Shown: positions 28,013 to 35,959 of the stretch, one piece after another
Numbering within the stretch: position 1 is the first letter of the stretch
Layout of the letters: every line of letters begins with the position of its first letter
Made by a program: the position numbers and the translations under genes
The notes under the pieces: model-generated
What the model was told of the DNA's origin: nothing
Seen by the model: the letters and a program-made list of their open reading frames with translations, nothing else
Databases searched by the model: none
From: Dinoroseobacter sp965279125
GTDB lineage: Bacteria; Pseudomonadota; Alphaproteobacteria; Rhodobacterales; Rhodobacteraceae
Direction of reading: 5' to 3'
Assembly: GCA_965279125.1 (NCBI GenBank)
Contig: CBDIHL010000042.1
Coordinates: 62,001-126,000, forward strand
Length of the DNA stretch: 64,000 nucleotides

Positions 28013-28710
28013 TATTCCTCGTTATACTTATATCCGATACCATACAGCGTCTCGATGGCCGAAAACTCGTCATCCACCATCCGCATCTTTTTGCGCAAGC
28101 GCTTGATATGGCTGTCGATTGTGCGGTCATCGACATAGACCTGATCGTCATAAGCGACATCCATCAGCTGATCGCGGCTTTTGACGAAACCAGGCCGCTG
28201 AGCGAGCGCTTGCAGCAACAGAAACTCTGTCACCGTCAGCGACACGTCTTTGCCCTTCCAGGTCACGGCGTGGCGCAGCGGATCCATGGTCAGGCCACCG
28301 CGCGACATGATCTTGCTTTCGTCGGTTTCAACCTCGTTAAGCGCCAGCGCCTCCTGGCGGCGCAGCAAGGCGCGAATGCGCTCCACCAGCAGACGCTCGG
28401 AAAACGGTTTGCGCATATAGTCGTCGGCCCCCATGCGCAGGCCCAGAACCTCGTCGATCTCGTCATCTTTCGAGGTCAGAAAGATCACCGGCATCTTCGA
28501 CTTCTGCCGAACCCGTTGAAGCAGGTCCATCCCGTCCATACGCGGCATCTTGATGTCAAAAACACCCAGCTCCGGCATACGGCGGTTAAAGGCGTCCAAA
28601 GCGGACTGCCCGTCATTATAGGTCTCAACGTCAAAGCCTTCGGCTTCTAGCGTAATAGATACGGACGTGAGGATATTCCGGTCATCATCAACCAGTGCGA
28701 TCCGCGACAT
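28012..28710 (-). CDS. chvI: Response regulator ChvI
   Basis: An OmpR-class regulator of 232 residues from the ATG at 28710 (MSRIALVDDDRNILTSVSIT). The receiver has acidic residues at 8-10, Asp52 in GVFDIKMPRMDG, Thr/Ser in FLTSKDDE and Lys in MRKPFSERLL. The C-terminal winged helix has VTEFLLLQALAQRPG and RTIDSHIKRLRKKM. It is divergent from pckA; in rhizobia pckA is likewise adjacent to chvI and affected by it. Confidence 0.97.
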   Translation of the reverse strand: MSRIALVDDDRNILTSVSITLEAEGFDVETYNDGQSALDAFNRRMPELGVFDIKMPRMDGMDLLQRVRQKSKMPVIFLTSKDDEIDEVLGLRMGADDYMRKPFSERLLVERIRALLRRQEALALNEVETDESKIMSRGGLTMDPLRHAVTWKGKDVSLTVTEFLLLQALAQRPGFVKSRDQLMDVAYDDQVYVDDRTIDSHIKRLRKKMRMVDDEFSAIETLYGIGYKYNEE

Positions 28711-29046
28711 GGGCGAAGTTCCTTGTACTGCTACAGCCTGCCTTATTTTTTTCGTTATTGTGTTGTTTAGGCGGCGAAGAATCAATCCTTAACTTGCGAA
28801 TCAGTCTATGGCGAGGCGTCCACGACACGCTATTGCGCCTAACAATGCCTTAACGCTCCGAATATTTCGCGAGTTGGTGGCGCTATCGCCTCGTGTGATT
28901 GCGCTAACTGCGCCCAACCGTCCTGTTTCACCCCGCAAGTGCCATGCTATAGCCGGGTCAAGACGCGTCGCATCGCCCCAAAATGACGGGACGTGCATCA
29001 CACACAAGGACCGCTCCCCGGCGGCCACAAAGCTCAGGAGCTTTCC
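28711..29046. promoter_or_regulatory. Divergent chvI-pckA intergenic region
   Basis: 336 bp without a credible gene. It must hold the promoters for both transcripts. I see a small CGAA-TAT-TTCG dyad near 28860 and two GAATCA direct repeats near 28779 and 28796. No clear -35/-10 pair or known ChvI box could be assigned by eye. Confidence 0.5.
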
Positions 29047-30645
29047 ATGATCACAGGACGGGTGAACCCATCGCAAACCTTGGACCAACAGGGGTTCGAA
29101 GGCCTTGGATCCGTCTATTACAACCTGCTCGACCCGCAATTGATCGAGAAGGCATTGGAAAACGGCGAAGGGCGCTTGGGAAATGGCGGCGCATTTTTGT
29201 GCACCACGGGCAAGTTCACGGGCCGCTCCCCCAAAGACAAACACGTCGTCAAAAGCCCGACCACCGAGGACACGATCTGGTGGGAAAACAACGCCGAGAT
29301 GTCGCCCGAGGGTTTTGACCGCCTGCACGAGGACATGCTCGCCCACATGAAGGGCAAGGATTACTACGTCCAGGACCTGTTCGGCGGCGCGGACCCCGCC
29401 TTGCGCCTCGATGTGCGCATGGTGACTGAACTTGCATGGCACGGCCTCTTTATCCGCCACATGCTGCGTCGCCCCGAGCATGATGAACTGGAGACCTTCG
29501 TGCCTGAGTTCACCATCGTGAACTGCCCCAGCTTTAAAGCCGACCCAACGCGTCACGATTGCCGCTCGGACACGGTCATCGCGCTGAACTTCGACAAGAA
29601 GCTGATCCTGATCGGCGGCACGGAATACGCGGGCGAGAACAAGAAGAGCGTCTTTACGCTGCTCAACTACATCCTGCCCGGCAAGGGCGTCATGGCGATG
29701 CACTGCTCGGCCAACCACGCCATCGGCAACCCGGTCGACGCCGCCGTGTTCTTCGGTCTGTCGGGCACCGGCAAAACCACCCTGTCCGCTGACCCCAACC
29801 GCATCCTGATCGGCGATGACGAGCATGGCTGGTCCGACCGTGGCATCTTCAACTTTGAAGGCGGTTGCTACGCCAAGACCATCAATCTGTCGCCCAAGGC
29901 CGAGCCTGAGATCTACGCCACCACCAAGATGTTCGGCACGGTCATCGAGAACATGGTTTACGATGAAGAAACGCTTGAGCTGGACTTCGAGGATGACAGC
30001 CTGACCGCCAATATGCGCTGCGCTTATCCGCTGAACTATATCGCCAACGCGTCCGACACCGCTTTGGGCGGGCACCCCAAGAATATCATCATGCTGACCT
30101 GCGATGCGTTCGGCGTGCTGCCCCCCATCGCACGACTGACCCCGGCGCAGGCGATGTATCACTTCCTGTCGGGCTTCACCTCCAAAGTGGCGGGAACCGA
30201 GCGCGGCGTGACCGAGCCCGAGCCGACATTTTCCACCTGCTTCGGGGCGCCTTTCATGCCACGCCGCCCGGAGGTCTACGGCAACCTGCTGCGTGACAAG
30301 ATCGCCAAGCATGGGGCCACGTGCTGGCTGGTGAATACCGGCTGGACCGGCGGCGCTTATGGCACGGGCGAGCGGATGCCGATCAAAGCGACACGTGGTT
30401 TGCTGACCGCTGCCCTGGACGGCTCGTTGCATAACGTCACCTTCCGCAAGGATCCGTTCTTCGGCTTCGATGTGCCGGTGCAGGTGCATGACGTCGACAG
30501 CCGCCTTCTGGACCCGCGCGGCACCTGGGCGGACCCGGACGCCTATGACGCGCAAGCCGAGAAGCTGGTCGAGATGTTCGCCGAGAACTTCGCGCAATAC
30601 GTGCCTTACATCGACGAAGACGTGAAGGCCGCAGCCATCGGATAA
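29047..30645 (+). CDS. pckA: Phosphoenolpyruvate carboxykinase (ATP)
   Basis: Converts oxaloacetate and ATP to phosphoenolpyruvate, the entry to gluconeogenesis. It has 532 residues from the ATG at 29047, preceded by AGGAG. The P-loop is GLSGTGKTTLS (about residues 237-247). FTGRSPKDKHVV, NCPSFKADP, GDDEHGWSDRGIFNFEGGCY and NTGWTGGAYGTGERM are intact. The frame extends 54 bp upstream but the ribosome-binding site fixes this start. modA follows within 50 bp. Confidence 0.99.
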   Translation: MITGRVNPSQTLDQQGFEGLGSVYYNLLDPQLIEKALENGEGRLGNGGAFLCTTGKFTGRSPKDKHVVKSPTTEDTIWWENNAEMSPEGFDRLHEDMLAHMKGKDYYVQDLFGGADPALRLDVRMVTELAWHGLFIRHMLRRPEHDELETFVPEFTIVNCPSFKADPTRHDCRSDTVIALNFDKKLILIGGTEYAGENKKSVFTLLNYILPGKGVMAMHCSANHAIGNPVDAAVFFGLSGTGKTTLSADPNRILIGDDEHGWSDRGIFNFEGGCYAKTINLSPKAEPEIYATTKMFGTVIENMVYDEETLELDFEDDSLTANMRCAYPLNYIANASDTALGGHPKNIIMLTCDAFGVLPPIARLTPAQAMYHFLSGFTSKVAGTERGVTEPEPTFSTCFGAPFMPRRPEVYGNLLRDKIAKHGATCWLVNTGWTGGAYGTGERMPIKATRGLLTAALDGSLHNVTFRKDPFFGFDVPVQVHDVDSRLLDPRGTWADPDAYDAQAEKLVEMFAENFAQYVPYIDEDVKAAAIG

Positions 30646-30693
30646 GGATAAGGTCGCATGGTGCGCGGCACAGGGGACGGCTATGCTCGCGTC

Positions 30694-31425
30694 ATGCTCC
30701 GTGCCCTTGTGATCTGTTTCGCTCTTTTCACCGCCGCACCTGCCACCGCGCAGGGTGCGGTGGTCTTCGCGGCCTCCAGCTTGAAAACTGCGCTCGACGA
30801 CGTGGCAACTGTCTGGGCGCTGCGCGGCAATCCCGCACCTGTTCTGGTCTATGCGGGCAGCTCGGCGCTGGCGCGTCAGATCGACCAAGGTGCGCCTGCC
30901 GATATGGTGATCACCGCCAATACCGACTGGATGGCATGGCTTAGCTCGCGCGAGCTGGTCCTGTCCGGCAGCGAGGTTCCGTTGCTTGGCAACACGCTGG
31001 TGCTGATCGGGCCGAAGGGTGCGGGTGCCTTGCCGCTTGAAGCGGACGCCATAACCGCGCGCCTTGGCCCTGACCGGCTGGCGATGGCGCTTGTGGATGC
31101 TGTGCCCGCGGGCCAATACGGCAAAGCGGCGCTGAGCCATCTGGGGCTTTGGGATCTGATCGCCCCATCCGTCGCCCAAACCGACAACGTGCGCGCGGCC
31201 CTTGCCCTTGTCGCGCGAGGCGAGACCCCGCTTGGGATCGTCTACGCCACCGATGCAATGGCCGAACCGCGCGTCGAGGTGCTTGCACGGTTCCCTGATT
31301 CCAGCCACCCGCCCATCGAAATCCTCCTCGCGCTGGTCAGCGACAACATTCGGGCGCGCGCATTTCATACCTTTCTGCAATCGGACGAGGCGCGCGCCAT
31401 TTTCGACGCTCAGGGCTTCAAATGA
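30694..31425 (+). CDS. modA: Molybdate ABC transporter, periplasmic binding protein
   Basis: Captures molybdate in the periplasm. The ATG at 30694 gives a clean signal peptide (MLRALVICFALFTAAPATAQ) and 243 residues; the 36-bp longer frame would spoil it. Conserved features are VFAASSLKTALDDV, YAGSSALARQIDQGAPADMV and PLGIVYATDA. modB overlaps its end by four bases, so modABC is one operon. Confidence 0.96.
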   Translation: MLRALVICFALFTAAPATAQGAVVFAASSLKTALDDVATVWALRGNPAPVLVYAGSSALARQIDQGAPADMVITANTDWMAWLSSRELVLSGSEVPLLGNTLVLIGPKGAGALPLEADAITARLGPDRLAMALVDAVPAGQYGKAALSHLGLWDLIAPSVAQTDNVRAALALVARGETPLGIVYATDAMAEPRVEVLARFPDSSHPPIEILLALVSDNIRARAFHTFLQSDEARAIFDAQGFK

Positions 31426-32120
31426 GCTGGCTTACCCTCGGACCCGCCGAATGGGAGGCTGTGCGCCTGTCGCTGCAAGTCTCCTTCTGGGCAACGCTGG
31501 CGAGCCTTCCCTTGGGCTTGCTTACCGCCTTTGCGCTGGCGCGGTGGCGCTTTCCGGGCAAGACATTGCTGAATGGCCTCATCCATTTGCCCCTGATCCT
31601 GCCCCCAGTTGTGACGGGCTATCTGCTGCTGAGTGCGTTCGGGCGGCGTGGCCCGCTCGGCCAGTTCCTGGATCAATTCGGGATCACCATCGCCTTTCAA
31701 TGGACCGGGGCCGCGCTCGCCGCCGCGATCATGGCCTTTCCCTTGATGGTGCGCGCGATGCGCCTCGCGATTGAGGCCGTCGATCCCAAGCTCGAAGAGG
31801 CCGCCGCGACCCTCGGCGCACCTCGCTTGATCATCTTCTTCACGATTACCTTGCCCCTGATCCTGCCGGGCCTTGTTGCAGGGACCATCCTCGCCTTTGC
31901 CAAGGCCATGGGCGAGTTCGGGGCAACGATCACCTTCGTGTCCAACATCCCCGGCCAAACCCAAACCCTGCCCTCCGCGATCTACGCGTTCCTGCAAGTG
32001 CCGGGCGGCGAGAGCGCAGCACTGCGCCTCGTCATCATATCGGTCGTAATCGCCATGGGCGCGTTGGCCTTGTCTGAGGTCTTCGCGCGCCGGGCCGCCA
32101 AACGGGTGGCCGGGAAATGA
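31422..32120 (+). CDS. modB: Molybdate ABC transporter permease
   Basis: The membrane channel of the molybdate importer, 232 residues with about five transmembrane helices and the EAA loop EEAAATLGAPRLIIFFTITL, which contacts ModC. GEFGATITFVSNIPGQTQTL is typical of ModB. It overlaps modA by four bases (ATGA) and modC by four bases. Confidence 0.97.
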   Translation: MSWLTLGPAEWEAVRLSLQVSFWATLASLPLGLLTAFALARWRFPGKTLLNGLIHLPLILPPVVTGYLLLSAFGRRGPLGQFLDQFGITIAFQWTGAALAAAIMAFPLMVRAMRLAIEAVDPKLEEAAATLGAPRLIIFFTITLPLILPGLVAGTILAFAKAMGEFGATITFVSNIPGQTQTLPSAIYAFLQVPGGESAALRLVIISVVIAMGALALSEVFARRAAKRVAGK

Positions 32121-33205
32121 GCCTGTCGGTCCAGATCAAGCACCACTTTGCGGATTTCCAACTCGATGCCGCGTTCGAAGCCCCCATGGGCATCACCGGG
32201 CTGATCGGGCCGTCAGGGTCCGGCAAGACAACCATCGTCAACGCCATTGCAGGGCTGCTGCGCCCCGACGAAGGGCGGATCGTGCTCGGCAAAGGCGCGC
32301 TCATGGACACCGCATCAGGTGCGTGGCGCCCCCCCCGAGACCGTGCCGTGGGCTATGTGTTTCAGGATTACCGCCTGTTCCCGCATATGAACGTGGCCAA
32401 GAACCTCGATTACGGACGCTGGGCGCGCGGGCAGCCACGCGACAGCACACGCCAAGCGCAGATGGTCGAGTTGCTCGGCCTCCACGATTTGCTGGAGCGC
32501 CGCATCGCCTCCCTGTCCGGCGGCGAGAAAGCCCGTGTCGGGATTGCCCGCGCACTTTTATCGGCCCCGCGTCTTTTGCTGATGGACGAACCCCTCGCCG
32601 CCCTTGATGGGGACCGCAAGGCTGAGATCTTGCCGTTTCTGGAGCGCATCCGCGACGAGGCCGAAATCCCCATCGTCTATGTCAGCCACGCGCTGGACGA
32701 GGTGATCCGACTGGCGACAACGCTCGTGCTGATGAAGGGGGGCAAGGTTTTGCAATCCGGCCCCGCCGAAGACATCCTGTGCGATCCGGCAAGTGCATCC
32801 ACGTTGGGCAGTGGCGCGATCGGCGCTTTGCTGCCCGCGCACATGACCGGCAAATCCGCCGATGGCCTGAGCGAGCTTTCGGTGTCAGGCGGAACGCTTT
32901 GGGTGCCGGAAATCGCAGCCGCCCCCAAGCGCAATCTGCGCATCCGGGTCCATGCCAATGATGTACTCTTGTCGCGCGCGCGACCTACAGGTCTGTCCGC
33001 GCTCAACATCCTGCCTGCAACAGTCGCACGCATCACCGAAGGCCTCGGCCCCGATAAACTTGTACAGCTGCGGGTCGGCGACGATCTGGTGCTCGCGCAG
33101 GTCACAAATCGCTCGGCCAAAGCGCTGGAGCTGACCGAAGGCACCGCCTGTTTCGCGATTCTAAAGACCGTTGCCGTGTCGCAGAACGATATCAGTGGGC
33201 GCTAG
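32117..33205 (+). CDS. modC: Molybdate ABC transporter ATP-binding protein
   Basis: The ATPase of the importer, 362 residues. Walker A is GPSGSGKTT, the signature is SLSGGEKARVGIARAL, Walker B is LLLMDEPLAALD and the H-loop is YVSHALDEV. A C-terminal molybdate-binding TOBE domain follows from about residue 285 (LSALNILPATVARITEGLG). Its TAG lies in the arm of a hairpin shared with the convergent exporter gene. Confidence 0.97.
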   Translation: MSLSVQIKHHFADFQLDAAFEAPMGITGLIGPSGSGKTTIVNAIAGLLRPDEGRIVLGKGALMDTASGAWRPPRDRAVGYVFQDYRLFPHMNVAKNLDYGRWARGQPRDSTRQAQMVELLGLHDLLERRIASLSGGEKARVGIARALLSAPRLLLMDEPLAALDGDRKAEILPFLERIRDEAEIPIVYVSHALDEVIRLATTLVLMKGGKVLQSGPAEDILCDPASASTLGSGAIGALLPAHMTGKSADGLSELSVSGGTLWVPEIAAAPKRNLRIRVHANDVLLSRARPTGLSALNILPATVARITEGLGPDKLVQLRVGDDLVLAQVTNRSAKALELTEGTACFAILKTVAVSQNDISGR

Positions 33206-33219
33206 GGTCCTGACCCTAG
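33202..33219. terminator. Symmetric hairpin between convergent modC and tauE-like genes
   Basis: An 8-bp perfect dyad, CTAGGGTC-CT-GACCCTAG, whose arms contain the modC stop on one strand and the stop of the exporter gene on the other. There is no T-tract, so termination would be weak or Rho-assisted. Confidence 0.5.
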
Positions 33220-33983
33220 ACGAACGCTTTGCGGATCAGGTTCAGCCCCGCAATCACGAGGACGACCAAGGTCACCTTTCGAAACAGCGCCTGATCCATT
33301 CGGTCCTGAATGCGAAAGCCGATCCACATGCCAATGCCCGCCGGGATAAGCAACAGCGCCGACAGAGGAACCGTCTCGCGGTTGAGGATCCCTGATTGCA
33401 GATGCGCAAACAACAGCGTGACCGAGCCAAGCCCGTAGATCACGCCCTGAACCACCATCTGCTTGGCCTTCGGGGTGTTGATCGCCATCAGGTACAGCAC
33501 CGTTGTCGGCCCCCAAGTGCCAGCAATCCCGCCCAAAACGCCAGAGATCAGGCCAATGCCCCATTCGGTGCGGTTGCGGTGCTCAGGTTTGATCTGCAGT
33601 TTTAGCCCCAGCAATTGCAAAAGCGACAGCCCGACAACTGGCACGCCGAGGACCGCATAGAACACCTTGTCGGGGATCAAGTTCACCGTCTGCGCCGCCA
33701 AGAAAATCGTGATGCAGACGATGATCAGGTAGCGGCGAAATTCCTTCACCGCCTCCCATGCTGGCCCGACGCCTTGCCGGAAAGTCTGCCAGCCGTTGGA
33801 CACGACCACCGGGAAGATCAGCGCCGCCAACGCCAGTTTTGGGTCCATGATCGAGCTGAGGCCCGACACCATCACCAAGGGCATTGCGAATCCCACCGCC
33901 CCCTTGATGATCCCGGCCATGAGCGTGATGCCAAGGGCGGTCGCAAGAAGGATCGGCGTAAGATCGAAGACTAGGTCGGTCAC
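33216..33983 (-). CDS. TauE/SafE-type sulfite/organosulfonate exporter
   Basis: A membrane protein of about 255 residues and eight hydrophobic segments (ILLATALGITLMAGIIKGAV, YLIIVCITIFLAAQTVNLI and others), with the duplicated family motifs GxxxGAVGFA-like KGAVGFAMPLVM and GVLGGIAGTWGP. I prefer the GTG at 33983, which has AAAGG seven bases upstream, over the ATG at 34013. The anion carried is unknown; related proteins export sulfite, sulfoacetate or organic acids. Confidence 0.88.
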   Translation of the reverse strand: MTDLVFDLTPILLATALGITLMAGIIKGAVGFAMPLVMVSGLSSIMDPKLALAALIFPVVVSNGWQTFRQGVGPAWEAVKEFRRYLIIVCITIFLAAQTVNLIPDKVFYAVLGVPVVGLSLLQLLGLKLQIKPEHRNRTEWGIGLISGVLGGIAGTWGPTTVLYLMAINTPKAKQMVVQGVIYGLGSVTLLFAHLQSGILNRETVPLSALLLIPAGIGMWIGFRIQDRMDQALFRKVTLVVLVIAGLNLIRKAFV

Positions 33984-34206
33984 TGCGGCACCTTTCCGGT
34001 GAACCCGTTCCATATCGTCCTAGGCCTCGCCCTCGCGGAATAAAAGGTGGAAAAAGAGCGCATTGCGCCCTTGCCTTCGCCAAACCCAAATCTACACCCA
34101 AGACATATTGATACGAGAAATGCTGCGCTCGCGAATTTTTCTTGCGCTGCACCTGCAAAGTGCTAAACCAAGAACCGACCCCAGAGATAGAGTGATGGAG
34201 ACGACG

Positions 34207-35898
34207 ATGGCCCATGATGGACAAGATGTAAGCATGACCGAAACCGCCCCCGTGCTGCTCGACGACCTGCTAATTCTGACTTCCGCCGCCGTCCCGCCTG
34301 TCGAGGCGCTGCTTGAAACCGCGAAAGCCAAAGTGCGCGCGACTGTCTCGTCCGGCGACCGTGTGTCCGGGGCCTTGATGGAAGCGCACCAGACCGCCGC
34401 CCACGGCCTGGCATGGCTGGCCACGTATGTGGAATCGCTGCGCCAAATGCAGGCTTGGGCCGAGCGTCTGACTGCGGATGGTAAGTTCGGCGAGGTCGAA
34501 GCCCTGATCCACCAGATCGCGTTTGGCGAGTACCTCTGGCAGCTTTACGGCGGCATCCAGATGAACCAGGGCGAGATGGTGCGCCTGCAAGATCTGGGCC
34601 TTATCCAAGACGACCAACGCGCCATGATGAGCCCCGCGATCATGACCCTCACGCAATCCGGCAACACCCAAGCCGCGCGTGTGCGTCTGGTCGAGTTGAT
34701 GCAGGAACGCGCCGCCGAGGTGACCGTGGGCGCCACTGGCCTTGATGACGAGCTGGAGATGATCCGCGAACAGTTCCGCCGCTTCTCCGTCGAGAAGGTG
34801 GAACCGTTCGCCCATGACTGGCACCTGAAAGACGAGCTGATCCCGATGGAAATCATCGACGAGCTCGCCGAGATGGGCGTGTTCGGCCTGACGATCCCCG
34901 AGGAATATGGCGGGTTTGGGCTTTCCAAGGCGTCGATGTGCGTGGTGTCGGAAGAGCTGTCGCGCGGCTATATCGGCGTTGGCAGCCTCGGCACCCGGTC
35001 CGAGATCGCGGCTGAGTTGATCATTTGCGGTGGCACCGAAGAGCAGAAGCAAAAGTGGCTGCCGAAGCTGGCGAGTGCCGAGACCTTGCCCACGGCCGTG
35101 TTCACCGAACCTAACACCGGATCGGACCTCGGCGCATTGCGCACGAAGGCCACCCAGGAGGGCGACGATTGGGTTCTGAACGGGAACAAGACGTGGATCA
35201 CCCACGCCGCGCGCACCCATGTGATGACCGTGCTCGCGCGCACCGTGCCGGACACGACCGACCACAAGGGTCTGTCGATGTTTTTAGCCGAAAAGACCCC
35301 CGGCACGGATGCCGAGCCTTGGCAGGATCCCGGTATCTCCGGCGGCGAGATCGAGGTTCTCGGCTATCGCGGCATGAAGGAATACACCCTCAACTTCGAC
35401 GACTTTAAGGTGAAGGGCGAGAACCTGCTGGGCGGCGAGGAAGGCAAAGGCTTCAAGCAGCTGATGGAGACGTTCGAGAGTGCGCGCATCCAGACCGCCG
35501 CCCGCGCGATTGGCGTGGCCCAAAGCGCGCTCGATGAGGGGATGAAATACGCCCAAGATCGCAAGCAATTCGGCAAGCCCCTGATCGCGTTCCCGCGTGT
35601 GGCGAGCAAGCTGGCGATGATGGCGGTCGAGATCATGGTTGCGCGTCAGTTGACCTATTTCAGCGCTGCCGAGAAGGACGATGGGCGTCGCTGTGATTTG
35701 GAAGCTGGGATGGCCAAGCTGCTGGGGGCGCGTGTGGCGTGGGCGGCGGCCGATAACGGATTGCAGATCCACGGGGGCAACGGCTTCGCGTTGGAGTACA
35801 AGATCAGCCGGATTTTGTGCGATGCGCGGATCCTGAATATCTTTGAGGGTGCCGCCGAAATCCAGGCTCAAGTTATAGCACGCCGCTTGCTAGGTTAG
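34207..35898 (+). CDS. mcd: (2S)-methylsuccinyl-CoA dehydrogenase
   Basis: Oxidises (2S)-methylsuccinyl-CoA to mesaconyl-CoA in the ethylmalonyl-CoA pathway, passing electrons to ETF. It has 563 residues from the ATG at 34207, with GGAG six bases upstream. The N-terminal extension of about 160 residues (APVLLDDLLILTSAAVPPVE, MEAHQTAAHGLAWLATYVES) distinguishes Mcd from ordinary acyl-CoA dehydrogenases. The dehydrogenase domain follows with TAVFTEPNTGSDLGALRT, TWITHAAR, GGNGFALEYKISR and IFEGAAEIQ. No other pathway-specific gene is in the window. Confidence 0.93.
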   Translation: MAHDGQDVSMTETAPVLLDDLLILTSAAVPPVEALLETAKAKVRATVSSGDRVSGALMEAHQTAAHGLAWLATYVESLRQMQAWAERLTADGKFGEVEALIHQIAFGEYLWQLYGGIQMNQGEMVRLQDLGLIQDDQRAMMSPAIMTLTQSGNTQAARVRLVELMQERAAEVTVGATGLDDELEMIREQFRRFSVEKVEPFAHDWHLKDELIPMEIIDELAEMGVFGLTIPEEYGGFGLSKASMCVVSEELSRGYIGVGSLGTRSEIAAELIICGGTEEQKQKWLPKLASAETLPTAVFTEPNTGSDLGALRTKATQEGDDWVLNGNKTWITHAARTHVMTVLARTVPDTTDHKGLSMFLAEKTPGTDAEPWQDPGISGGEIEVLGYRGMKEYTLNFDDFKVKGENLLGGEEGKGFKQLMETFESARIQTAARAIGVAQSALDEGMKYAQDRKQFGKPLIAFPRVASKLAMMAVEIMVARQLTYFSAAEKDDGRRCDLEAGMAKLLGARVAWAAADNGLQIHGGNGFALEYKISRILCDARILNIFEGAAEIQAQVIARRLLG

Positions 35899-35906
35899 CC
35901 CCAATA

Positions 35907-35958
35907 AGCCATGATTAGCCGCGCTTGACTAATTAGCCATACGCGACTAATCATGGCT
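35907..35958. promoter_or_regulatory. Long inverted repeat abutting the ATPase start codon
   Basis: A perfect 12-bp inverted repeat (AGCCATGATTAG at 35907-35918, CTAATCATGGCT at 35947-35958), extended after one mismatch by CGCG/CGCG, encloses an 18-base loop. The right arm ends one base before the ATG at 35960. TTAGCC recurs at 35895, 35915 and 35933, and GACTAAT at 35927 and 35945. No Shine-Dalgarno sequence is present. It could be an operator or a translation-blocking stem. Confidence 0.65.
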
Positions 35959-35959
35959 C

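Noticed and set aside
28801..31380. An 859-codon open frame on the minus strand
   Set aside because: It runs antisense through pckA and into modA, both certain genes, and has the composition of an antisense shadow.
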